Source of the DNA: Pseudomonas sp. Teo4
Lineage (GTDB): Bacteria > Pseudomonadota > Gammaproteobacteria > Pseudomonadales > Pseudomonadaceae
Assembly: GCF_034387475.1 (NCBI RefSeq)
Contig: NZ_JAXCIL010000002.1
Coordinates: forward strand, 2,170,001-2,234,000
Reading direction: 5' to 3'
DNA: 64,000 bases
Shown here: positions 12,895 through 24,004 of the stretch, piece after piece
How positions within the stretch are numbered: position 1 is the first letter of the stretch
Layout: each line of letters opens with the position of its first letter
Notes under the pieces: model-generated
The model's database searches: none
What the model saw: the letters and a program-made list of their open reading frames with translations, nothing else
Told to the model about the DNA's origin: nothing
Made by a program: the position numbers and the translations under genes

Positions 12895-15631
12895 ATGTTT
12901 GCGCCTTTGTTAAAGAAACTTTTTGGAAGCAAGAACGAGCGTGAAGTCAAACGCATGCTCAAGACGGTGAATATCGTCAATGCCTTCGAAGAGAAGATGG
13001 TGGTGGCCCTCTCCGACGAGCAACTGCGGGGCAAGACCGCAGAGTTCAAGGAGCGCCTGGCCAAAGGCGAGACACTGGACCAACTGTTGCCCGAAGCCTT
13101 CGCCGTTGCCCGTGAGGCCGGTAAGCGTGTCATGGGCATGCGCCACTTCGACGTGCAGCTGATCGGCGGTATGACCCTGCACGAGGGTATGATCGCAGAA
13201 ATGCGCACCGGTGAAGGCAAGACCTTGGTCGGTACCCTGGCCGTCTATCTCAATGCATTGTCCGGCAAGGGCGTGCACGTGGTGACCGTCAACGACTACC
13301 TGGCCCGCCGTGACGCCAACTGGATGCGTCCGCTGTACGAATTCCTCGGCCTGAGCGTCGGTATCGTCTCGGCATTCCAGCCGCCGGAAGAAAAGCGCGC
13401 GGCCTACGCCTCCGACATCACCTACGGCACCAACAACGAATTCGGTTTCGACTACCTGCGCGACAACATGGCTTTCAGCCAGGAAGAGAAGTTCCAGCGT
13501 GAACTGAATTTCGCCGTAATCGACGAAGTCGACTCCATCCTCATCGACGAAGCCCGTACCCGCTGATCATCTCCGGCCAGGCCGAAGACAGCTCGAAGCT
13601 GTACATCGAGATCAACCGCCTGATCCCGCGCCTGAAGCAGCACATCGAAGAGGTTGAAGGCCAGGTCACCCAGGAAGGCCACTTCACCATCGACGAGAAG
13701 AGCCGTCAGGTCGAGCTGAACGAGGCCGGTCACCAGTACATCGAAGAGATGCTGACCCAAGTCGGCTTGCTGGCCGAGGGCGAGAGCCTCTACTCGGCGC
13801 ATAACCTGGGCCTGCTGACCCACGTGTACGCCGGCTTGCGCGCGCACAAGCTGTTCCACCGCAACGTCGAGTACATCGTCCAGGACGGCCAGGTCCTGCT
13901 GATCGACGAACACACCGGCCGTACCATGCCGGGCCGCCGTCTGTCCGAAGGCCTGCACCAGGCCATCGAGGCGAAGGAAAACCTGAACATCCAGGCCGAG
14001 AGCCAGACCCTGGCTTCGACCACCTTCCAGAACTACTTCCGTCTCTACACCAAGCTGTCCGGCATGACCGGTACCGCCGACACCGAAGCGTTCGAGTTCC
14101 AGTCGATCTACGGTCTCAACGTGATGGTCATCCCGCCGAACAAGCCGTTGGCGCGCAAGGACTTCAACGACCTGGTGTACCTGACCGCCGACGAGAAATA
14201 CCAGGCGATCATCACCGACATCAAAGAAAGCATGACCCATGGCCGTCCGGTACTGGTGGGTACCGCGACCATCGAAACCTCCGAGCACATGTCGAACCTG
14301 CTGCAGAAGGAAGGTATCGACCACAAGGTACTGAACGCCAAGTACCACGAGAAGGAAGCCGAGATCATCGCCCAGGCGGGTGCACCAGGTGCGTTGACCA
14401 TCGCCACCAACATGGCCGGTCGCGGTACCGACATTCTGCTGGGCGGCAACTGGGAGGCTGAAGTGGCCGCCCTGGAAAACCCGACCGCTGAGCAGATCGC
14501 CCAGATCAAGGCCGACTGGCAGAAGCGCCATCAGCAGGTGATCGAGGCCGGTGGCCTGCACGTGATCGCCTCCGAGCGCCACGAATCCCGCCGTATCGAC
14601 AACCAGCTGCGCGGCCGTTCCGGTCGTCAGGGTGACCCGGCTCCAGCCGTTTCTACCTGTCGCTGGAAGACAGCCTGATGCGTATCTTCGCCTCCGACCG
14701 GGTGAAGAACTTCATGAAGGCCTTGGGCATGCAGTCTGGCGAGGCCATCGAGCACCGCATGGTGACCAACGCCATCGAGAAGGCACAGCGCAAGGTCGAA
14801 GGCCGCAACTTCGACATCCGCAAACAGTTGCTGGAATACGACGACGTAGCCAACGAGCAGCGCAAGGTGATCTACCACATGCGCAACAGCCTGCTGGCCG
14901 CCGAGAACATTGGCGACACCATCGAAGAGTTCCGCAAGGAAGTCCTGGATGCCACCATCAGCCAGCACATTCCACCGCAATCGCTGCCTGAGCAGTGGGA
15001 CGTGGCTGGCCTGGAAGCGTCGCTGGCCAGCGATTTCGCCATGAAGCTGCCGATTCAGCAGTGGCTCGACGAGGACGATCACCTCTACGAGGAGACCCTG
15101 CGCGAGAAGCTGCTGAACGAAATCACCAACGCCTACACCGAGAAGGAAGACCAGGCCGGCATCGACGCCCTGCGTACCTTCGAGAAGCAGATTCTGCTGC
15201 GCGTGCTGGACGACCTGTGGAAAGACCACCTGTCGACCATGGACCACCTGCGCCACGGTATTCACCTGCGTGGTTACGCGCAGAAGAACCCGAAGCAGGA
15301 GTACAAGCGCGAGTCGTTCACCCTGTTCCAGGAACTGCTCGAGTCGATCAAGCGCGACACCATCCGCGTGCTGTCGCACGTTCAGGTGCGTCGCGAAGAC
15401 CCGGCCGAAGAAGAAGCCCGTCTGCGCCGCGAGGCCGAGGAACTGGCTAGCCGCATGCAATTCCAGCACGCCGCTGCCCCTGGCCTGGAGAGCGAGCCGT
15501 TGAGCGAGGAAGGCGCCGAAGTGGCCGTGGCCGCTGCCCCGGTGCGCAACGAGCAGAAGCTGGGCCGCAACGAGCCGTGCTGGTGTGGTTCGGGCAAGAA
15601 GTTCAAGCATTGCCACGGGCAGATCGAGTAA
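12895..15631 (+). CDS. secA: Preprotein translocase ATPase SecA (two frame breaks)
   Basis: Motor ATPase of the Sec translocon. It starts [17 protein letters not shown], has Walker [22 protein letters not shown] (Walker B region), the helicase segments [10 protein letters not shown] and [10 protein letters not shown], and the C-terminal zinc/SecB-binding [14 protein letters not shown]. One C is missing at 13559-13561 (EARTPLIISG expected) and one G near 14638-14640 ([11 protein letters not shown] expected). Restored length is about 912 aa, standard for Pseudomonas. Essential, so the breaks are almost certainly sequence errors. Confidence 0.96.
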
Positions 15632-15668
15632 ACGATTGCCCTTGCTTCACCCTGATACATGAACACTG

Positions 15669-15709
15669 CGCCGCGAACGGTTTCGACCTTCGCGGCGTTG
15701 TTCTCTCTC
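15669..15709 (+). terminator. Likely terminator after secA
   Basis: A 9-bp perfect stem CGCCGCGAA/TTCGCGGCG (15669-15697) with an 11-base loop, followed by the T-rich TTGTTCTCTCT. It sits 38 bases after the secA stop and before argJ. Confidence 0.7.
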
Positions 15710-15757
15710 ATGCCTGGCCGTACTCTTGTGCGGCAAATTTTCTCTAGGAGCGCTCTA

Positions 15758-16976
15758 ATGGCTGTTGGTCTTGGTCCTTTGCCCACCCTGCACCCGGTTC
15801 CGGGTTTCGAACTCGGTATCGCTTCTGCGGGCATCAAGCGCCCGGGGCGTAAGGATGTTGTGGTCATGCGCTGCGCCGAAGGCTCCAGCGTTGCTGGCGT
15901 GTTCACCCTCAATGCCTTCTGCGCAGCGCCGGTGATTCTGTCCAAACAACGCGTTCAGGGCACTGTGCGCTACCTGCTGACCAACACCGGCAACGCCAAC
16001 GCCGGCACCGGTGCTCCTGGCCTGGCCGCCGCCGAGCGTACCTGCGCCAAGCTGGCGGAACTTGCTGGCGTGCCTGCCGAGTCGGTGCTGCCGTTCTCCA
16101 CTGGTGTCATCGGCGAGCCGCTGCCCGTCGAGAAGATCGAGGGCGCGCCCTGCAGGCTGCCCTGGACAACCTGTCGGAAAACAACTGGGCTGAAGCCGCC
16201 ACCGGCATCATGACCACCGATACCCTGCCCAAGGGCGCCAGCCGCCAGTTCCAGCACGATGGCGTGACCGTCACCGTGACCGGCATCAGCAAGGGTGCAG
16301 GCATGATTCGCCCGAACATGGCCACCATGCTCGGCTACATCGCCACCGACGCCAAGGTTGCCCCGGCGGTGCTCAAGGACCTGATGCTCGACGGCGCCAA
16401 CAAGTCGTTCAACCGCATCACCATCGACGGCGATACCTCGACCAACGACTGCTGCATGCTGATCGCCACCGGCAAGGCCAACCTGCCGGAAGTCACCGAA
16501 GCCAGCGGTGCGCTGTTCGAAGCGCTGAAAAAGGCGGTGTTCGAAGTGTGCATGGAAGTGGCCCAGGCCATCGTCCGTGACGGCGAAGGCGCCACCAAGT
16601 TCGTCACCGTGCAGGTCAACGGCGGCGGCAACCACCAGGAATGCCTGGACGTCGGTTACGCTGTGGCCCACTCGCCACTGATCAAGACCGCGCTGTTCGC
16701 CTCCGACCCGAACTGGGGCCGTATTCTGGCGGCCGTTGGCCGTGCCGGCGTGCCGGAGCTGGATGTCAGCCTGATCGACGTGTACCTCGACAGCGTCTGC
16801 ATCGCCAGCAAGGGCGGCCGCAGCCGAGCTACACCGAAGACCAGGGCGCCAAGGTGATGGCCCAGGAGGAAATCACCATTCGCATCGAGCTGGGCCGTGG
16901 TCAGTGCAGCGAAACCATCTGGACCACCGACCTGTCCCACGAATACGTGAAGATCAACGCCGAATACCGTACCTGA
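15758..16976 (+). CDS. argJ: Bifunctional glutamate N-acetyltransferase / ornithine acetyltransferase ArgJ (two frame breaks)
   Basis: Self-cleaving enzyme of the cyclic arginine pathway that moves acetyl from N-acetylornithine to glutamate. Visible features are [21 protein letters not shown], and the autocleavage region [17 protein letters not shown], where the Thr becomes the new N-terminal nucleophile. [15 protein letters not shown] lies near the C-terminus. One C is missing near 16143-16146 ([13 protein letters not shown] expected) and one at 16824-16825 ([11 protein letters not shown] expected). Restored length is about 406 aa. The ATG at 15758 has GGAG 7 bases upstream. It follows secA as in other Pseudomonas. 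Confidence 0.95.
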
Positions 16977-17025
16977 TTCAAGGGCGTCAGCGCTGACAAG
17001 CCGGCCCTACAGGTTTGCTGCAATC

Positions 17026-17054
17026 CTGTAGGAGCCGGCTTGCCGGCGATTGGG
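17026..17054. repeat. Single REP element
   Basis: CTGTAGGAGCCGGCTTGCCG followed by GCGATTGGG, one copy of the window's main REP palindrome, between argJ and the GST gene. Confidence 0.8.
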
Positions 17055-17097
17055 CTGCAAAGCAGCCCCACTATCCCGCATCCAATGGAGCCGACCC

Positions 17098-17730
17098 ATG
17101 AGCTATCACTTGATCATCGGCGACAAACTCTATTCTTCGTGGTCGCTACGTGGCGCCCTGGCCCTTGAGCTGACAGGCGTGGGTTACGAAGAAACGCTGA
17201 TCAAACTCAACCAGCCAGACACCCGTCAGCGCATCCTCGCATTCTCCGCCACTGGCAAGGTGCCGCTGCTCAAGACCGAGCACGGCGTGATCGCCGATTC
17301 CCTGGCAATTGCCGAATACCTCAACGAACGCCACCCTGAAGCCCAACTCTGGCCCGCAGACGTAGCGGCCCGCGCCCAGGCCCGTTCTGCATGTGCCCAG
17401 ATGCACAGCGGCTTCGTCGCCCTGCGTAGCGCCATGCCCTTCGACTTGTCCCGGGACGCCGCGTTGGAGAGCATCCCGCTGGAGGTGCAGGTAGACATCG
17501 ACCGTATCGTCGCGTTGTGGTCGGAGTGCCGCCTGGTGGCCAAGGACAGCGGCCCGTTCCTGTTCGGCAAGCCAACCCTTGCCGATGCCTATTTCGCCCC
17601 GGTGGCCGTGCGTCTGCGCACCTACCGTGTGGCAGTGCCGGCGGTTGCGGCGGCCTATATTGAAACCATTTACCAGTGGCCGGCTTTCCAGGCCTGGCAG
17701 AAAGCTGGCCTAGCGGAGCGCGAAGGGTGA
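17098..17730 (+). CDS. Glutathione S-transferase family protein
   Basis: Intact 210-aa cytoplasmic GST. The N-terminal thioredoxin-fold domain starts MSYHLIIGDKLYSSWSLRG with the candidate catalytic serine in YSSWS, then VPLLKTEHGVIADSLAIAEYL, the conserved cis-Pro and glutathione gamma-Glu-binding segment. The C-terminal helical domain includes PTLADAYFAPV. Sequence style suggests the maleylacetoacetate-isomerase/zeta-like group, but the substrate cannot be told. Its stop codon overlaps the GTG start of the Nudix fusion gene, so the two are probably co-translated. Confidence 0.85.
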   Translation: MSYHLIIGDKLYSSWSLRGALALELTGVGYEETLIKLNQPDTRQRILAFSATGKVPLLKTEHGVIADSLAIAEYLNERHPEAQLWPADVAARAQARSACAQMHSGFVALRSAMPFDLSRDAALESIPLEVQVDIDRIVALWSECRLVAKDSGPFLFGKPTLADAYFAPVAVRLRTYRVAVPAVAAAYIETIYQWPAFQAWQKAGLAEREG

Positions 17731-18670
17731 AACGGATCCACGTTGTAGCAGCAGTCATTCGCGGTGCTGATGGCCATATCCTTATCGCCAGGCGAGCCGA
17801 TAGCCAGCATCAGGGCGGCCTGTGGGAGTTCCTGGTGGCAAGGTGGAGGAGGGCGAGGGCGTCGAGCTGGCGCTGGCCCGCGAATTGCGCGAAGAGTTGG
17901 GCATCGAGGTGACCCGTTCGCGACCTCTGATCAAGGTCAGCCATGACTACCCGGACAAGCAGGTGCTGCTGGATGTTCATGAAGTTCAAGCCTTCACCGG
18001 CGAACCTCATGGTGCCGAAGGTCAGCCGCTGGCGTGGGTAGCCCCTCGCGACCTTGCTCAGTATGAATTCCCGGAGGCCAACAAACCGATCGTCGCCGCC
18101 GCAAGGCTGCCGGATCAGTACCTCATCACCCCCGATGGGCTGGAAGTACCTGAACTGCTCAAGGGTATCCAGAAGGCTGTCGCTTCGGGTATTCGCCTGA
18201 TCCAGCTGCGGGCACCGGACATGTACGACCCGAAGTATCGGGATGTGGCGGTGGATGCGGTGGGGCTTTGTGCAGGCAAGGCGCAACTGATGCTCAAAGG
18301 GCCGCTGGAGTGGCTGGGCGACTTCCCGTCGGCGGGTTGGCACCTGACTGCCGCCCAGTTGCGCAAATACGCGGCCAAAGGCCGTCCGTTCCCAACATCT
18401 CGCTGGTTGGCTGCTTCCTGCCATGGCGCTGAAGAGTTGGCGTTGGCTGAGCAGATGGGGGTGGATTTCGTCACCCTGTCGCCGGTGCAGGCGACCCAGA
18501 CCCATCCAGAGGCGGTGCCTTTGGGGTGGGATGCGGCGCAGCAGATGATTGCAGGCTTCAACCAGCCAGTGTTCTTGCTGGGTGGGGTGGGGCCGGGCGA
18601 GCGTGAGCGGGCTTGGGCTGCAGGCGCTCAGGGCGTTGCCGGGATTCGGGCGTTCTGGCCTGTGGAATGA
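17727..18670 (+). CDS. Nudix (MutT-like) hydrolase fused to a ThiE-like domain (one frame break)
   Basis: An N-terminal Nudix domain (residues about 1-130) carries the Nudix box GGKVEEGEGVELALARELREELGIE, consistent with 8-oxo-dGTP or related nucleotide hydrolysis. A C-terminal thiamin-phosphate-synthase-like barrel (about 140-314) includes GIRLIQLRAP, GVDFVTLSPVQAT and FLLGGVGPGE. The TMP-synthase QLREK motif is replaced by QLRAP, so the second domain has probably lost that activity. One C is missing at 17831-17832 (LWEFPGGKVEEG expected). The start is the GTG overlapping the GST stop, as no ATG precedes the Nudix domain. Restored length is about 314 aa. The fusion downstream of argJ is common in pseudomonads. 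Confidence 0.88.
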
Positions 18671-18690
18671 ACAATGGGGCTGCTGTGCAG

Positions 18691-18769
18691 CCATCGCAGG
18701 CTACGCCAGCTCCCGCGAGGTCGAAGTTCGCTAGTTCATCACGTGGGAGCTGGCGCAGCCTGCGAAGGG
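18691..18769. repeat. Paired REP-like palindrome, GCAGGCT-type
   Basis: Inverted arms CCATCGCAGGCTACGCCAGC at 18691 and GGGAGCTGGCGCAGCCTGCG ending near 18765 flank a 26-base spacer. This is a variant of the REP class also seen at 47117-47203, lying between converging genes. Confidence 0.75.
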
Positions 18770-18791
18770 CCGCACAGCGGCTCCGACGTAT

Positions 18792-19358
18792 TCAGGCTTG
18801 CGGCTTCTGCGCCGCCTGCCACAACACCTCTGCCACCCCCTGGCGCCGCCCGATGATTCGCGCCACCACAAACAGTAGATCCGACAGCCGGTTGATGTAG
18901 GCCAGCCCAACCCCTTCCAACGGTTCGATGGCGTTCAACTGCTGGCACCGCCGCTCTGCGCTACGTGCCAATGCCCGGCATACATGCGCCTGGGCCACCA
19001 ACAGCGAACCGCTCGGCAGGATGAAATTCGTCAAAGGCCCGAGTTCTTCGTTCCAGTGGTCGATGGCTGCTTCAAGGCGTTCGACTTCGCTCATCGTCAA
19101 TGCCTGGTAGCTGGGCATCGCCAGCTCGCCCCCAAAATCGAACAGTCGATGCTGGCAAGGCGCCAACACCTCACTCACTTCGCTCAACCCTTGCTCCGCC
19201 AAGCCTGCCAGCAAGACCCCAAGCTGGCTGTTGAGGCTGTCCACTTCCCCCATGGCTTCGACTCGCGGGTGGTCCTTGGGAACTCGACGCCCGTCGCCCA
19301 GGCCGGTTTCGCCCTTGTCGCCGGTGCGGGTGTAGATCTTGGAAAGGCGATAGCCCAT
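18792..19358 (-). CDS. PduO-type cob(I)alamin adenosyltransferase
   Basis: Intact 188-aa corrinoid adenosyltransferase that makes adenosylcobalamin from cob(I)alamin and ATP. The N-terminal ATP-binding motif KIYTRTGDKGETGLGDG and the HVCRALARSAERR helix (catalytic R/E) are diagnostic of the PduO family. The start at 19358 is chosen because MGYRLSKIYTRTG is the usual N-terminus; a longer frame would overlap the upstream kinase. It begins one base after the sensor-kinase stop, so the two genes are likely co-transcribed leftward, although a functional link is not obvious. Confidence 0.92.
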   Translation of the reverse strand: MGYRLSKIYTRTGDKGETGLGDGRRVPKDHPRVEAMGEVDSLNSQLGVLLAGLAEQGLSEVSEVLAPCQHRLFDFGGELAMPSYQALTMSEVERLEAAIDHWNEELGPLTNFILPSGSLLVAQAHVCRALARSAERRCQQLNAIEPLEGVGLAYINRLSDLLFVVARIIGRRQGVAEVLWQAAQKPQA

Positions 19359-19359
19359 G

Positions 19360-21394
19360 TCATGTCTCCGTTTTGCCTGGCGTCGCCGCTGCCGGCTGGC
19401 CGAGGGGCAGGCGCAGGGTGAAGCAGGTGCCCTGGCCGGGCGTGGACTGCACTTCCATCTGCCCCTTGTGGTTGTTGGTGATGATGAAATACGAAACCGA
19501 CAGTCCAAGCCCGGTCCCCTGGCCTACTTCCTTGGTGGTGAAGAAGGGCTCGAACATGCGCTTGCGCACCGTTTCGGCATGCCGATGCCGTTGTCTTCCA
19601 CCTGGATTTCCGCCCACGGCGGGTTGAGCCGGGTGCGCAGGGTGATGCGCCCGGGCTCACAGGGTTGTGGCCGCTGGTGGATAGCCTGGGCAGCGTTCTT
19701 GAGGAGGTTGAGCAATACCTGCTCAAGTTCGTTGGCAGTGCAAGGCACCGGCCCCAGGCCAGGGTCGAACTGGCGCACTATGGCTTGGCCTTTGAAATCG
19801 AAGCCAATGGTCAGGTCGAAGTCGTTGCTGGCAATGTCCACCGCCTGGTCGATCAGCGCCGGCAGGTCGCAAGGCGCCAGTTGCCGATTGCTGCGGCGAC
19901 TGAAGCTGAGCATGTGGGTGACGATTTTCGCTGCACGTGCCCCAGCCTGTTGGATGCCGTCGAGCAGTTGGGGTACCTCACGGCTCTCCAGGTAGCGATT
20001 GACGCTAGGCAGGTCGATGCCCAGCTCGCCAGCTTGCTCCTGATTCCGCGGCAGTTCCGGCGACAGGCGGCGCCGGATGTTCTGCACGTTGTGCAGGATG
20101 GCACCCAACGGGTTGTTGATTTCATGGGCCATGCCTGCAGCCAGGCCGCCGACCGAGAGCATTTTCTCTGACTGCACCATCATTTCTTCCAGCGACAGGC
20201 GCTGGGTGATGTCGTCGATGCGGATCACCACACCACGGCCGCCACCGCCCATCAGCGGGTAGAACGTCAGGGCGTAATGGCGCAGGTCATCGCCCTTGGG
20301 CCAGGTGACCCGCTCGATTTTTGCGACCCGGTGCTTCTCGACGCTTTCCTTGAGCTGCGGCAGGAATGGCTTGAGCGGTTCGAAGGCGATGAAGATCGGC
20401 TGGTTCAGCGCTTCGTCCAGAGGCGTGCCGGAGAGCACCGTGGCCTCGTGGTTCCACTGGGTGACGTAGAGCTGCTCATCGAGGGCGATCAGGGCCGATG
20501 GCATGGAGTCGATGATGCTGTTGAGGTAGTTCTGAAAGCCCGTGAGTTTCTTCTCGATCTTGCTGCGCACCTGAACTTCCAGTTCCAGCTTGCGGTTGGT
20601 GTGGCGAGTTTCCTCGGCAAGGCCCTGGGCCTGGTCATAGGCCATCTGGAATTCGTCGCGGGTGCGCTTGAGCTGTTGTTCGCGAGCCTCGATGCGCGAC
20701 AACATGGTGTTGAAGGCGTCGGCCAGGCTGCCGATCTCGTCTTCGTTGCCACGCTTGGCGCGCAGGGCGTAGCTCTCTTCGCGGGTGACCTGGCGGCTGA
20801 GTTCTTCGAGCTGGTTGATCGGCTGAGTGATCAACCGTTTGATCTGCCGGGCGATCACCAACCACAACAGGATACTGAACACCAGGATCGCCAGGCTGGC
20901 GCTGAGCGTACCGGTGTAGAAGGCCGTCGGCAGTTCGCTGCTGGCGACCAGCAGCAGGTGGGCGGGTGGGCTGGCGTCGCGGGGATGCGGATCAATTGCG
21001 TGCTGCGAAACTCCATGAGCCGCCAGCCGTCGATGTTGCGGTAACGCTTGGGTAATGTGAGCGGCTCGCCGTGTTGCAGTTGCGCCAGCATGCGGCCGTC
21101 ACCGCCATAGATGGCCGCTGCACGCAGAGGTGTGTAGCTGTCCAGTTCCTTGAGCAGGGCGTTGGCGGATTCCGCGCTATCGCCCGCGCGGGTCGAGAGC
21201 TGCGGGTTGGCCACCAGCCGGCCGATGGTCTGCAGTGCCTGGGGCGCCATGCTCTCCTGGGTGATCCAGTAGGCGGCGCTGATGAACGTGAGGTTGGCCA
21301 CCAGCAGGATGGTGACCAGCAGTACCAGCAGGGCTGCCAGCAGTTTCTGCCCTACCGGGAGGTTTTCCAGGCGTTGGCGCAGGGTCATGGGCAA
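19360..21394 (-). CDS. Membrane sensor histidine kinase with HAMP and PAS domains (two frame breaks)
   Basis: Restored 678-aa kinase. One membrane helix lies near residues 16-38, then a periplasmic domain to about 165, a second helix, a HAMP linker, a coiled coil, a PAS domain (FQNYLNSIIDSMPSALIALD) and HisKA with AAGMAHEINNPLGAI, the phospho-accepting His near residue 423. The HATPase has NLLKNAAQA, DNGIGMP and GTGLGLSVSY. Missing bases: one C in the run at 20981-20984 (IPRDASPPAHLLL expected) and one near 19575 (GIGMPETVRKRMFEPFFTTK expected). No response-regulator gene is adjacent, so its partner is unknown. An alternative start is two codons in (MTLRQ). Confidence 0.88.
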
Positions 21395-21413
21395 GGCAAT
21401 GTCCGTATCGGGT

Positions 21414-22430
<1,017 letters not shown>

Positions 22431-22440
22431 GGAGAACAAC

Positions 22441-22926
22441 ATGCCTTCGTTCGACGTGGTATCGGAACTGGACAAGCACGAAGTGCAGAACGCGGTCGAC
22501 AACGCCATCAAGGAACTGGACCGTCGTTACGACCTCAAGGGCAAGGGAAGCTTCGAGTTCAAGGACAAGGAGCAGACCGTGCTGCTGACCGCCGAAGCCG
22601 AGTTCCAGCTCGAGGCGATGGTCGAGATCCTGCGTCTGGCCCTGGTCAAGCGCAAGATCGACGTCAAGTGCCTGGAAGTCAAGGATGCCTACCCTTCGGG
22701 CAAGGAAATGAAGCAGGAAACCAAGTTCCGCGAAGGTATCGACAAGGACTTGGCCAAGAAGATCGTCGCCACCATCAAGGACGGCAAGCTGAAGGTCCAG
22801 GCCGCCATCCAGGGTGAGCAGGTGCGTGTCACCGGCAAGAAGCGTGACGACCTGCAGGAAGCGATCGCCTTGCTGCGTACCAAGGAATTCGACATGCCGC
22901 TGCAGTTCAACAACTTCCGCGACTGA
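22441..22926 (+). CDS. yajQ: YajQ-family nucleotide-binding protein
   Basis: Intact 161-aa cytoplasmic protein with two ferredoxin-like domains. It begins [22 protein letters not shown] and continues with [13 protein letters not shown], both hallmarks of the family, some members of which bind cyclic di-GMP. The start at 22441 is preceded by GGAGAACAAC and fits the conserved N-terminus; an upstream ATG-less extension is not supported. It is monocistronic, with mscS 114 bases downstream. The regulatory role here is inferred from homologues in Xanthomonas and Pseudomonas. Confidence 0.93.
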   Translation: MPSFDVVSELDKHEVQNAVDNAIKELDRRYDLKGKGSFEFKDKEQTVLLTAEAEFQLEAMVEILRLALVKRKIDVKCLEVKDAYPSGKEMKQETKFREGIDKDLAKKIVATIKDGKLKVQAAIQGEQVRVTGKKRDDLQEAIALLRTKEFDMPLQFNNFRD

Positions 22927-23040
22927 TCGGCCCGACGCAGGAACCTTGATGGCGCAGTGATGTCCACCGGTTCCTGCGGTCGCTGAATGCTCTGCGGCCC
23001 GTTTTAATGTGTATTTGCCGCTCGGCATCAGGAGATGAAT

Positions 23041-23877
23041 ATGGATTTGAACGCTGAAGTCGATCAGCTGGTCCGCCAATCGCAGACCTGGATTCCCTTG
23101 ATCATGGAGTACGGCAGCCGCCTGTTGCTGGCGCTGCTGACCCTGGCCATCGGCTGGTGGCTGGTCAACAAGGTCAGCACGCGCCTGGGCAAGCTGGCCG
23201 GTTTGCGTGCCGATGCGGCGCTGCAAGGTTTCATCAGCACCTTGGCCAACATCGTGCTCAAGGTGCTGCTGTTCGTCAGCGTGGCGTCGATGATTGGCAT
23301 CGAGACCACCTCGTTCGTCGCCGCCATCGGTGCCGCCGGCCTGGCCATTGGCCTGGCCCTGCAGGGCAGCCTGGCGAACTTCGCCGGGGGTGTGCTGATT
23401 CTGATGTTCCGCCCGTTTCGCATCGGTGACTGGATCGAAGCGCAGGGTGTCAGTGGCACCGTCGACAGCATCCAGATTTTCCACACCGTGCTGCGCACTG
23501 GTGACAACAAGACCGTGATCATGCCCAACGGCAGCCTGTCCAACGGCATCATCACCAACACCAACCGTCAGCCCACCCGCAAGGTGGTGTTCGATGTGGG
23601 TGTGGACTACGAGGCCGACTTGCAGAAGGCCCGCCATGTGCTGCTGGAGCTGGCGCAGGACCCTCGCGTGCTGGCCGACCCTGCACCGCAGGCGGTGGTG
23701 TCGACGCTGGGCGACAGCTCGATCACCGTGTCCCTGCGTCTGTGGACCAAGACTGCCGATTACTGGGATGTGATGTTCATGCTCAACGAGCATGCCCGTG
23801 ACCGGTTGAAGGCCGAGGGTATCGACATTCCGTTTCCGCAGCGCGTGATTCGCGTGGTGCAGGAGACGGTTGCGTAA
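23041..23877 (+). CDS. mscS: Small-conductance mechanosensitive channel MscS
   Basis: Intact 278-aa inner-membrane channel that releases solutes at hypo-osmotic shock. Three membrane helices are visible (about residues 22-45, 62-85 and 90-112). The third has the glycine/alanine pattern GAAGLAIGLALQG and the following FRPFRIGDWIE of the MscS beta domain, with MPNGSLSNGIITN further on. The ATG at 23041 is preferred over the one at 23035 because AGGAG sits 7 bases upstream. A strong terminator follows. Confidence 0.93.
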   Translation: MDLNAEVDQLVRQSQTWIPLIMEYGSRLLLALLTLAIGWWLVNKVSTRLGKLAGLRADAALQGFISTLANIVLKVLLFVSVASMIGIETTSFVAAIGAAGLAIGLALQGSLANFAGGVLILMFRPFRIGDWIEAQGVSGTVDSIQIFHTVLRTGDNKTVIMPNGSLSNGIITNTNRQPTRKVVFDVGVDYEADLQKARHVLLELAQDPRVLADPAPQAVVSTLGDSSITVSLRLWTKTADYWDVMFMLNEHARDRLKAEGIDIPFPQRVIRVVQETVA

Positions 23878-23895
23878 TACCGACGCTGTAAGAAC

Positions 23896-23922
23896 GGGGC
23901 CGCTTTGCGGCCCCTTTCATTT
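23896..23922 (+). terminator. Terminator after mscS
   Basis: An 8-bp GC stem GGGGCCGC/GCGGCCCC (23896-23914) with a TTT loop, followed by TTTCATTT, 19 bases after the mscS stop. Confidence 0.85.
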
Positions 23923-24004
23923 CCACCATTACACTTGTTCACAGCCAGACCCCGCTATTTCTGGCATATAAGCTGACCCCACCTATCTCCACCCGATACT
24001 CACC

